Assembly (NCBI GenBank): GCA_030627405.1
Contig: DAOUSD010000060.1
Coordinates: 1-7,694, forward strand
Reading direction: 5' to 3'
DNA from: Deltaproteobacteria bacterium
GTDB taxonomy: Bacteria; Desulfobacterota; Desulfobacteria; Desulfobacterales; ETH-SRB1
Length of the DNA stretch: 7,694 nt
The notes beneath the pieces were generated by a model. It did no database searches and had not been told where the DNA came from. It was given only the letters and a program-made list of their open reading frames with translations. The position numbers and the translations under genes were made by a program. How positions within the stretch are numbered: position 1 is the first letter of the stretch; the number at the start of each line of letters is the position of its first letter. This document shows, piece by piece, positions 1-5,554 of the stretch.

Positions 1-116
1 AAATATTAAATGAAAAAATCAGGCTGGAGATTAACAATAAATTAAAGGCATTAGGTTTTTTTTATGTAGCGTTGGATATGGAAGGCTATGTTAGTGGCAG
101 TATGAATATAATGTAG
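1..116 (+). CDS. larE: LarE-like ATP-dependent sacrificial sulfur transferase, C-terminal end only
   Basis: This is the 3' end of a gene that begins before the window. The open frame runs in codons from base 3 to the TAG at 114-116 and encodes about 37 residues. The visible tail contains GFFYVALDMEGYVSGSMN, which resembles the conserved C-terminus of LarE-family PP-loop enzymes (a 'LGF-Y-LDLEGYRSGS' type ending). From family knowledge, LarE donates a sulfur from its own cysteine to build the nickel-pincer cofactor of lactate racemase and related enzymes, in the cytoplasm. The PP-loop and the catalytic cysteine lie outside the window, so only family membership of the tail can be judged. It shares strand with pilB but is separated from it by 222 bp of repeat-bearing DNA, so a common operon is doubtful. 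Confidence 0.72.
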   Translation, partial: ILNEKIRLEINNKLKALGFFYVALDMEGYVSGSMNIM

Positions 117-166
117 AGGGCGTGCGAACACATAGCAAGCAGGCAAGGGGACACCCATAAATAACA

Positions 167-261
167 TGATAGTATAGGAATTTCCATTTTATGCCTAATG
201 AATTCGGTATTATAGGATATAGGTGGATTTTTTATCTTGATAGTATAGAAATCTCCATTTT
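167..261. repeat. 24-bp direct repeat, two copies 71 bp apart
   Basis: Copy 1 (167-190) and copy 2 (238-261) agree at 22 of 24 positions. The shared core is TGATAGTATAG, then AAT and TCCATTTT after single-base differences. Copy 1 contains GGAATTTCC, close to a dyad. Two near-identical sites upstream of a pilus ATPase gene could be operator sites, or remnants of a dispersed intergenic repeat. The sequence alone does not separate these options. Confidence 0.6.
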
Positions 262-294
262 GTTGAGTATTAAATCAATAGGTTATGGAAAGTC

Positions 295-307
295 CGCCCG
301 AAGGGCG
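295..307. other. Small G+C-rich hairpin in the pilB leader
   Basis: CGCCC (295-299) pairs perfectly with GGGCG (303-307) around a GAA loop. It lies 31 bp before the pilB start. No T-run follows on either strand, so it is not a standard intrinsic terminator. It could be a leader-RNA hairpin or a fragment of a REP-like repeat. Confidence 0.4.
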
Positions 308-338
308 CTAAGTTCAAATATTAACTGATAAAAAAATT

Positions 339-2078
339 ATGACTGTTACATCATATCAAAAGAAGAGATTTGGAGACTTGGCAGTCGAGCTTGGTTTCAT
401 GACTGATGATGATCTAAATTCTATCATCCCACAACAAAAAATCACAAACCAGCGCCTTGGGCAACTTTTTATAGAAGAGGGCTTGATTAATAATGAAGAA
501 TTAGCTCAGTTAATTGCTGCACAATATTCCTATCAATATGTTGATTTGGAAGGCATTGAAGTTCCTGAACTTATACATATGGTCTCCCCCGAAATTATGA
601 CGAAATATCAGTTCATACCTTATGAAAAAAAGGGGGATACACTGGTAATAGCTATATCCGAACCGCTTGATTTTTTAAACGCGGTTGACGAACTTGAAGT
701 GCTGATAGACATGGATATCTCAATTGTTATTGCCGGTATAAACAAAATCAGAGAGATTCTAAAGAAAGTCGAGACTTCTCAGAGTGTACTTGATACAGCC
801 TCGGATGATATGCGCCTGCTAATTGTAAGGCAATCAGACAAAGGGGAAGAAATTCTCAGCCGTGAAAAAGTTTCTGCAGAGGAAAGCCCCATTGTTAAGC
901 TGGTAGATTCCACAATTCTTGATGCAATAGACAAACGAGCCAGCGACATACATATTGAAAGCTCAGACTCAGGGATGATTATACTGTATAGAATTGACGG
1001 GATGCTTTACCAGGCTACAGAGCCTTTTGATATCAGCCATCAAAGTCCGGTGATATCAAGGATTAAAGTTATGTCCGAGCTGGATATTTCTGAAAAACGA
1101 ATTCCTCAGGATGGAAGATTTAAACTAAAAGTAATGGATAGATACATTGACTTTAGAGTGTCAATCCTTCCAACGATATTTGGAGAAGATGCGGTAATAA
1201 GGATTTTAGATAAAAATAGTCTGGTTGCCGATGCCGGCGAATTCCGGCTTGACAGTATGGGACTGCCGCTTCAAGAACTTGAGAAGATGCGAAGAATGAT
1301 ACACGCACCTTATGGTATGTTTCTTATGACGGGCCCCACAGGCAGTGGAAAAACGACCACACTTTACAGAGCACTCTCAGAAGTTAACAGTAAGGATGTA
1401 AAGATTATAACCATAGAAGATCCAGTCGAATACCAGATCAAGGGGATTGTTCAGATCCCCGTAAATGTAAAAAAAGGACTTACTTTTGCTAAAGGTCTTC
1501 GCTCCATTTTAAGACATGATCCTGATAAAATTCTTGTTGGAGAGATTCGTGACTCGGAAACAGCTCAAATTTCTCTTCAATCCGCACTTACCGGGCATCT
1601 GGTTTTTACCACAGTCCATGCAAACAGTTCGTTTGAGGTTGTAGCTCGTTTTATGCACATGGGTATCGAACCTTATAACTTGATGGCAGCGCTGAATTGT
1701 ATTGTTGCACAAAGACTTATCAGAGTTCTCTGCCATTGCAAAATTAAGACAAGTATTTCTGAAAAAAAACTGGTTGAATCCGGTATTGATCCCGATTTGA
1801 TTAAAGGTCGTGACTTTTATAGAGACAAAGGTTGTGAAGATTGTAAAGGCACTGGGTTCAAAGGCAGAAAGGCAATAATTGAACTTGTTGTACTGGATGA
1901 CGATATGAGAGAAATGTTTATTAAAAGGGCACCTCTCTCTGTCTTAAAGAAAAAAGCAGCAGAGTCAGGAACTGTTTTTTTGCGAAAAGCCGCTATTAAC
2001 GAAGTTTTAAATGGAGAGACAACTCTCAGGGAAGCAAATCGTATTAGTTTTATTGAGTCAAATGAGGTAGAAGCGTAG
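339..2078 (+). CDS. pilB: PilB/GspE-family secretion/pilus assembly ATPase with c-di-GMP-binding MshEN domain
   Basis: At 579 aa this matches the usual PilB length. Residues 10-33 and 39-62 are two 24-residue MshEN motifs (R-[FL]-G ... G ... L ... Q) separated by exactly five residues, the arrangement known to bind cyclic di-GMP in MshE and relatives. The PilB-type linker motif SPIVKLVDSTILDAI leads into ASDIHIE. The ATPase core has the Walker A loop GPTGSGKTT (332-340, Lys338), the Asp box EDPVEY (360-365), Walker B ILVGEIRD (398-405, Glu402) and the His box TGHLVFTTVHAN (418-429). A four-cysteine zinc site follows at C465, C467, C499 and C502; the first pair is C-H-C, one residue shorter than the common CxxC. 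The protein should form the cytoplasmic hexamer that powers pilin or pseudopilin polymerisation. The next gene, pilM-like, starts 5 bp after the stop, which supports one transcript. GspE of type II secretion is the alternative; length and the PilM/PilN neighbours favour PilB. Confidence 0.9.
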   Translation: MTVTSYQKKRFGDLAVELGFMTDDDLNSIIPQQKITNQRLGQLFIEEGLINNEELAQLIAAQYSYQYVDLEGIEVPELIHMVSPEIMTKYQFIPYEKKGDTLVIAISEPLDFLNAVDELEVLIDMDISIVIAGINKIREILKKVETSQSVLDTASDDMRLLIVRQSDKGEEILSREKVSAEESPIVKLVDSTILDAIDKRASDIHIESSDSGMIILYRIDGMLYQATEPFDISHQSPVISRIKVMSELDISEKRIPQDGRFKLKVMDRYIDFRVSILPTIFGEDAVIRILDKNSLVADAGEFRLDSMGLPLQELEKMRRMIHAPYGMFLMTGPTGSGKTTTLYRALSEVNSKDVKIITIEDPVEYQIKGIVQIPVNVKKGLTFAKGLRSILRHDPDKILVGEIRDSETAQISLQSALTGHLVFTTVHANSSFEVVARFMHMGIEPYNLMAALNCIVAQRLIRVLCHCKIKTSISEKKLVESGIDPDLIKGRDFYRDKGCEDCKGTGFKGRKAIIELVVLDDDMREMFIKRAPLSVLKKKAAESGTVFLRKAAINEVLNGETTLREANRISFIESNEVEA

Positions 2079-2083
2079 CACTA

Positions 2084-3073
2084 ATGTTTAAACTTGGATC
2101 CCCCAAAATATTGACCGGATTAGATATAACCAAGACATCTGTTAAAGTTGCTCAAATTGAAAAGCTAAAAAATGGATGGAAGCTATTGCGATGTGGAAGC
2201 ATTCCTATCCCCGAAAATACAATTAAACTATCATACAAATCTAAAAATATAATTAATATAGAACTATTCCATCAAATCATTAGAGAATCTATGGGATTGC
2301 TTGCAGGTGGAGTTTCAATTGCAGGACTATCGATTCCCAATGAGATAGTTAAAAGTTCTATCCATAAATATGGAGAGCTGCCGAAGTCTAAAGAAAAAAC
2401 TAAAAAAATGGTTGAGTGGAGCGTTGAAAAATGGCTTCCTTTTCCTGTCGAAAATATGAAGATTTCCTATCACATAGTCGGGAAGAATCCGGCAGGTGAA
2501 AGTGCCCTTTTCGTCACTATCGGAATTCAGGATGTAATTAATGAATATGAGTTAAGTTTAAAAGAATTAAAAATTGATGCAAAAATTATTCGGCCATCTT
2601 GTGTTAACCAGCTAAACTTTTACATTAATAACATTAATAAACTGGCACAAACAGCTTGTGTAGCATATATAGGTCTTTTTGATAATTTTTTTACATTATT
2701 TGTATTCGAAGATGCTCAATTAATCTATTATTATGGTGTAAAGAAAGGGTTTTCAGATATTCATTTTTACCAGAATATAGACATGGCTATGCTGCATTAT
2801 TTGGATAAAAATCCTGATAAACAAATCGAAAAAGTTTTTATTGGAAATCAGGTTGAGTATCATCAGAAATTAGAAGGGAAACTGAGGGAATTGGAAGAGG
2901 AGAAACTGGGGAAATTGGAAGATGTGCTGAAAAGTATATTTAAAAAAGATATACATATAATAGATGAAAAGCAAATAATAGAAAAAGCTATTTCCCATAG
3001 TGAGATTAAAGGTTTAAAAAATCTCTTGTCCTATACATCAGCGATCGGTGCTGCTCAAAGCCTGGCTGTTTGA
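2084..3073 (+). CDS. pilM: PilM-like actin-fold pilus assembly protein
   Basis: This 329-aa protein has no signal peptide or membrane segment, as expected for cytoplasmic PilM (or the cytoplasmic half of GspL). The N-terminus reads TGLDITKTSVKVAQIEK, the position of the phosphate-1 strand-turn of the actin/FtsA fold. The stretch around VEWSVEKWLPFPVENM matches the PilM signature region 'rwE-kyiPfp'. In type IV pilus systems PilM binds the N-terminal tail of PilN and docks on the motor ATPase. Nucleotide-binding motifs look weak: DIT replaces DIG at residues 14-16, AYIG (194-197) replaces the usual acidic phosphate-2 start, and FIGNQ (252-256) stands where a GG adenosine turn is expected. An 8-residue duplication (K266-V281) follows. 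The start codon is ATG with a distant GAGG (2064-2067) upstream. The stop of pilB is 5 bp before it. The family assignment is good; whether it binds ATP is uncertain. Confidence 0.75.
   Translation: MFKLGSPKILTGLDITKTSVKVAQIEKLKNGWKLLRCGSIPIPENTIKLSYKSKNIINIELFHQIIRESMGLLAGGVSIAGLSIPNEIVKSSIHKYGELPKSKEKTKKMVEWSVEKWLPFPVENMKISYHIVGKNPAGESALFVTIGIQDVINEYELSLKELKIDAKIIRPSCVNQLNFYINNINKLAQTACVAYIGLFDNFFTLFVFEDAQLIYYYGVKKGFSDIHFYQNIDMAMLHYLDKNPDKQIEKVFIGNQVEYHQKLEGKLRELEEEKLGKLEDVLKSIFKKDIHIIDEKQIIEKAISHSEIKGLKNLLSYTSAIGAAQSLAV
2878..2925 (+). repeat. 24-bp tandem duplication inside pilM
   Basis: Units 2878-2901 and 2902-2925 agree at 20 of 24 bases. They encode KLRELEEE followed by KLGKLEDV, preceded by a partial third copy, KLEG. 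The result is a short, charged, probably helical segment. It lies just after the place where the adenosine-binding turn would be in an intact PilM. Confidence 0.6.
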
Positions 3074-3075
3074 TT

Positions 3076-3166
3076 AAAGCTATTAGCCATTAGCGGTTAG
3101 CTCTTAGGCTAAAAGCTACTGCTGAAAAACAAAGCTAAGGGCTAATAGCTAAACGCTAAAAGCTTT
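3076..3166. repeat. Heptamer-built imperfect hairpin in the pilM-pilN gap
   Basis: Bases 3076-3107 pair with 3135-3166 at 26 of 32 positions by Watson-Crick rules, plus two G-U pairs, around a 27-base loop. The arm is built on a 7-bp rhythm: TTAGC recurs at 3083, 3090 and 3097, and TTAG at 3104, each separated by two variable bases. The mismatches fall almost only in the variable bases. It begins 3 bp after the pilM stop. No T-run follows, so it is not a classical terminator, although it could pause transcription or protect the pilM mRNA end. Confidence 0.75.
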
Positions 3167-3170
3167 CTAC

Positions 3171-3198
3171 TTGAGAATAGCATTCAACTGACTATAAT
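3171..3198 (+). promoter_or_regulatory. Candidate sigma-70 promoter for pilN
   Basis: TTGAGA (3171-3176, one mismatch to the -35 consensus) is followed after 16 bp by TATAAT (3193-3198, perfect -10). This would start a transcript near 3205, about 47 bases before the pilN start. It lies immediately after the hairpin, so pilN may have its own promoter. The prediction is from consensus only. Confidence 0.5.
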
Positions 3199-3233
3199 TT
3201 CAGGTGTTTTGAGTTTTCGGACAGGTACTAATT

Positions 3234-3239
3234 AGGGAG
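3234..3239 (+). promoter_or_regulatory. Ribosome binding site deciding the pilN TTG start
   Basis: AGGGAG lies 12 bases before a TTG at 3252. An in-frame TAA at 3243-3245 excludes longer versions. The first in-frame ATG (3273) would be 33 bases from this site and would remove the residues MKPIKIN, which match the conserved cytoplasmic tail of PilN. TTG is therefore preferred. Confidence 0.55.
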
Positions 3240-3251
3240 TAATAATACAAA

Positions 3252-3926
3252 TTGAAACCCATAAAAATAAATATGGCGACTTTGGAATACCATGATAAAC
3301 GCATTGTTTATTCAGTTGTGTTTGGTGCTGTCATTTTTCTATCAGCTATAACCGGATACAATATTAATATGGGAGTTAAATATCAAAAAGAGATATCTGA
3401 GCATGAAGAGAAGATAGGAAAACTGGAGCAAAATCAATCCCAAAGAAAGTTTCTTCATAAGGAATTAAAAGAAGAGGAAATAAAACAAATAAAAACTGAT
3501 GCCTTATTTGTAAACAAGTTAATTGCAATCGATATTTTTCCTTGGGATCGTTTGCTGGAGACTTTGGAAGATAACATACCGGAGGATATAATTCTTATGA
3601 ATTTGTCCTTGTCTGATATTTATGGGTCTGATATTTATGGGTCTGATATTTATGGGTCTGATATTTATGATAAACTTTTATTGAAAGGATACGCTGGTTC
3701 TATAGAAAAAATAGCTCTATTTCTAAAAAAACTTGAAGCATCAACTATGTTCCAGAAGTGCATGATATTAAAGCTTAGCGTAGAGAAGGGTAGTTTGAAA
3801 GAAATTTCAAAGAAAAAATCTTTTAATATATATTTCGAAATAGAGACTTCATTACTAATGAACGAAATTTTTCCTGAAGACAAATATGGAAATCTTGCAA
3901 CAACCCTGGTTCAATTAGCTGAATAG
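3252..3926 (+). CDS. pilN: PilN-like inner-membrane pilus assembly protein
   Basis: This 224-aa protein has the PilN layout. A short cytoplasmic tail contains KINMATLEY, which resembles the PilN 'INLAT' tail that inserts into PilM. One membrane helix follows at about residues 18-36, then a charged coiled-coil-like stretch at about 43-85. A periplasmic ferredoxin-like PilN domain starts around FPWDRLLETLEDNIPEDIILMNLSL. The family forms heterodimers with PilO in the inner-membrane alignment complex. Between two predicted beta strands the protein carries SDIYG repeated (S121-Y139), from a DNA tandem repeat; without the extra units the segment would read LSLSDIYDKLLLKG, a normal PilN turn. The start is TTG. 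The gene is 178 bp from pilM with a hairpin and a candidate promoter between. No pilO, pilP or pilQ follows; the next gene is lpxK. A GspL C-terminal or MshI-related identity is possible, because the assignment rests on layout and short motifs. Confidence 0.7.
   Translation: MKPIKINMATLEYHDKRIVYSVVFGAVIFLSAITGYNINMGVKYQKEISEHEEKIGKLEQNQSQRKFLHKELKEEEIKQIKTDALFVNKLIAIDIFPWDRLLETLEDNIPEDIILMNLSLSDIYGSDIYGSDIYGSDIYDKLLLKGYAGSIEKIALFLKKLEASTMFQKCMILKLSVEKGSLKEISKKKSFNIYFEIETSLLMNEIFPEDKYGNLATTLVQLAE
3611..3669 (+). repeat. 15-bp in-frame tandem repeat within pilN
   Basis: The unit GTCTGATATTTATGG occurs at 3611, 3626 and 3641 as three perfect copies. A fourth copy from 3656 matches 14 of its 15 bases. 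It encodes SDIYG three times and then SDIYD. The lack of divergence between copies points to recent expansion by replication slippage. Because the unit is a multiple of three, copy-number change would alter length without breaking the frame. Confidence 0.95.
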
Positions 3927-3931
3927 ATTAT

Positions 3932-4223
3932 AAGTAACTTTTCAATAAATCCTGGCAAATTACATGATACAAGACTCGCCCACTGATAATAAAATGTAAG
4001 AATATCTGAAACTCGCATCTAAGCGAGCCTAAAGAAAAAACAGTGGCCAATCCTTTTAATACGTATTGGTTAAGCGATAGATCATATGCCTTAAATAGAA
4101 ATTTTCTTATGCGCTGTTTTTTCTCAAAGCTCACTAAGATGCTCAAACAGTCAGCTATTTTACATTTCATCACCAGCGGACTCGTCTTTTTTATCTTTAG
4201 CCGAATTTTTTGAGAAGTTACTT
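3932..4223. repeat. About 292-bp imperfect palindromic element (MITE-like) between pilN and lpxK
   Basis: This fills most of the 318-bp gene-free stretch between pilN and lpxK. The ends are inverted repeats: bases 3932-3950 pair with 4205-4223 at 17 of 19 positions, starting with AAGTAACTT. With small gaps the match continues inwards: ACTGATAATAAAATGTAA (3982-3999) against the complement near 4158-4177, GCATCTAAGCGAGC (4015-4028) against the region 4129-4142, and AGAAAAAACAG (4033-4043) against 4114-4124. Each arm also folds on itself: CCACTG (3980-3985) with CAGTGG (4041-4046), and CGCTG (4112-4116) with CAGCG (4174-4178). The centre holds the perfect palindrome AATACGTATT (4058-4067). I see no clear target-site duplication and no transposase. 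A non-autonomous mobile repeat or a structured RNA are both possible. Confidence 0.7.
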
Positions 4224-4244
4224 GAAGGTAACGGTTTAGCTTTT

Positions 4245-5396
4245 ATGAACAATGTTTTAAAAAAAATCGAAAGCATTATGACCAGTAAAAGGAAAGCCGG
4301 TCTTATTTCTTTCGAGTCTTTATTATTCGTGTTTTCCCTTATTTACGGCAGTGCTGTTAAAACCAGAGAAACTTTTTATAACAGGGGTGTGTTAAGGTCA
4401 AAAAAACTTTCCTGTGTAGTAATATCAATTGGGAATATTACAGTCGGAGGCACAGGCAAGACTCCAATGACTATTCATGTTGCCGAGCTGGTAAAACGCA
4501 TGGGATATAAAGTGGTAGTGATCAGCAGGGGATATAAAGGGCTTGCGGAAAAAACCGGAGGAATTGTAAGTGATGGGAAAACAATCTTCATGAAAGCTGA
4601 CAAAGCAGGTGATGAACCGTTTATGATTGCCGGCAGACTGAAAAGCATACCTGTTGTTGTAGGTAAAAACCGGTTTAATGCAGGCATGACGGCTTTAAAC
4701 AGTTTTAATCCTGACGTTATTGTGCTTGACGATGCCTACCAGCACCTCCGGCTCAAGCGTGACATTGACCTGGTGCTAGTTGATAATATTTGTCCTTTCG
4801 GCAATAATCGGCTTATACCAAGAGGCACACTCAGGGAACCACTTTCAGCTCTGATGCGTGGTGATGCATTTATTCTAACGAGGTCGGATGTTGCTAAAGA
4901 GCCGGAAAGTACGTATAATTCCGTCAAATTAAAAACTTATGCAAGGGGCAAACCAGTTTTTAAGGCCATACATGTTCCATATATATATGAAGTCGTCAAA
5001 GGCGGAGCTGTTTCATCTCAAGGAATTTATGGAGATTCGTGTACACAGGGTTTTGAATTCTTGCGTGGGCGCTCAGCATTTATTTTTTCAGGTATTGCAA
5101 GAAATATAGATTTTTACAATACTGTAAAAGGGTTTAACTGCAGGGTAACGGGTTGGTCGGAATTTACAGACCATCACAGGTACACGGACAGAGATCTTGA
5201 CATGATATTACAATCAGCAAAAGAATCTAATGCAGACTTTATTATTACAACGGAAAAGGACTATGCCAGGATTGCAAACAGAATCGCATGGCCAATTGAC
5301 CTTGTGGTTGTGGGCATAAAGATATCATTTGAAAATTATGATAATGAGTTCAATCTTTTTATAAAAAACAGGCTTAAGGGACTTGGAAATAAATAA
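4245..5396 (+). CDS. lpxK: Tetraacyldisaccharide 4'-kinase (lipid A kinase)
   Basis: LpxK transfers the gamma-phosphate of ATP to the 4' position of the tetraacyl disaccharide to make lipid IVA, on the cytoplasmic face of the inner membrane. An N-terminal hydrophobic helix (about residues 20-35) would anchor it. The P-loop GGTGKTP is at 68-74, after the typical strand VVISIGNITV. The family motif GDEP is at 122-125, with Asp123 the likely catalytic aspartate. The Walker B-like DDAYQH (162-167, usually DDGFQH) is followed by LRLKRDIDLVLVD. A C-terminal DHHRYT is at 309-314. At 383 aa it is somewhat longer than the usual 330-350. The ATG at 4245 has only a weak, distant purine stretch (GAAGG, 4224-4228); Met12 is an alternative start. 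The last codons and the TAA lie inside the left arm of a palindromic repeat (5377-5535), so the extreme C-terminus may have been reshaped by that element. The two downstream genes build the inner core on its product. Confidence 0.93.
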   Translation: MNNVLKKIESIMTSKRKAGLISFESLLFVFSLIYGSAVKTRETFYNRGVLRSKKLSCVVISIGNITVGGTGKTPMTIHVAELVKRMGYKVVVISRGYKGLAEKTGGIVSDGKTIFMKADKAGDEPFMIAGRLKSIPVVVGKNRFNAGMTALNSFNPDVIVLDDAYQHLRLKRDIDLVLVDNICPFGNNRLIPRGTLREPLSALMRGDAFILTRSDVAKEPESTYNSVKLKTYARGKPVFKAIHVPYIYEVVKGGAVSSQGIYGDSCTQGFEFLRGRSAFIFSGIARNIDFYNTVKGFNCRVTGWSEFTDHHRYTDRDLDMILQSAKESNADFIITTEKDYARIANRIAWPIDLVVVGIKISFENYDNEFNLFIKNRLKGLGNK

Positions 5397-5535
5397 TATA
5401 CCATCTTGCTTGTCTTTTTGCCCATCTTCGGCGTTGCGGCTTCCGTTACATAGCTCGCTATGCGCTTTCAGCCGCGCCTTGAAGATGAACAAAAATCCTG
5501 CGCAATTTTGGTATATTCTTTATTTCCAAGTCCCT
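5377..5535. repeat. About 159-bp intergenic palindrome overlapping the lpxK 3' end
   Basis: The outer arms 5377-5403 and 5509-5535 are inverted repeats with one mismatch in 27 (T5394 against C5518). Inside, TTTTTG..CATCTTC (5415-5429) pairs with GAAGATG..CAAAAA (5481-5495), GCGGC (5436-5440) with GCCGC (5471-5475), and the apex CATAGC (5449-5454) with GCTATG (5457-5462) around a 2-base loop. The whole folds as one long interrupted stem. The left arm contains the final codons and the TAA stop of lpxK; the right arm ends 19 bp before waaF. No T-run suited to a terminator follows the stem on the + strand. The G+C-rich core resembles dispersed palindromes that I recall from Desulfobacterales genomes, but I cannot confirm this here. 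Confidence 0.85.
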
Positions 5536-5554
5536 AAAAAATTAATACAGGCTA

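Larger units (their letters stand above)
117..338. other. Non-coding gap between larE and pilB
   Basis: There is no convincing coding frame here. The stretch holds a pair of direct repeats (167-190 and 238-261), further TATAGG words at 211-216 and 218-223, and a small hairpin at 295-307. No strong sigma-70 promoter pair, no sigma-54 GG-N10-GC box and no riboswitch consensus could be recognised by eye, although transcription of pilB probably starts somewhere in this gap. No strong Shine-Dalgarno sequence precedes the pilB ATG; the bases just upstream are A-rich. Confidence 0.6.

Noticed and set aside
117..338. Cyclic di-GMP (GEMM) riboswitch before pilB
   Set aside because: Some words such as AGGCAAGG and CCGAAGGG recall parts of the consensus, but the conserved core and tetraloop helices could not be assembled in order.
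3076..3166. Intrinsic terminator after pilM
   Set aside because: The stem is long and A+T-rich with mismatches, and no T-run follows the 3' arm on either side.
3611..3669. CRISPR-like array
   Set aside because: The 15-bp units are directly contiguous with no spacers and are read in frame within pilN.
4012..4027. Conserved hairpin CTCGC/GCGAG inside the left arm of the 292-bp element
   Set aside because: The pairing is perfect on the left, but the corresponding bases in the right arm do not pair, so it is not supported as a shared structural feature.
3928..4173. 81-codon open frame on the minus strand between pilN and lpxK
   Set aside because: It lies almost wholly inside the imperfect palindrome, and its sequence follows the repeat. 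It has no recognisable domain. A real small gene cannot be excluded if the element family keeps this frame open in other copies.
3924..4232. Target-site duplication around the 292-bp element
   Set aside because: The flanks (GATTAT on the left, GAAGGTAAC on the right) share no convincing direct repeat.
5509..5517. Extended -10 promoter (TGGTATATT) for waaF
   Set aside because: No matching -35 region is present and the bases belong to the arm of the palindrome, so support is too weak to annotate.
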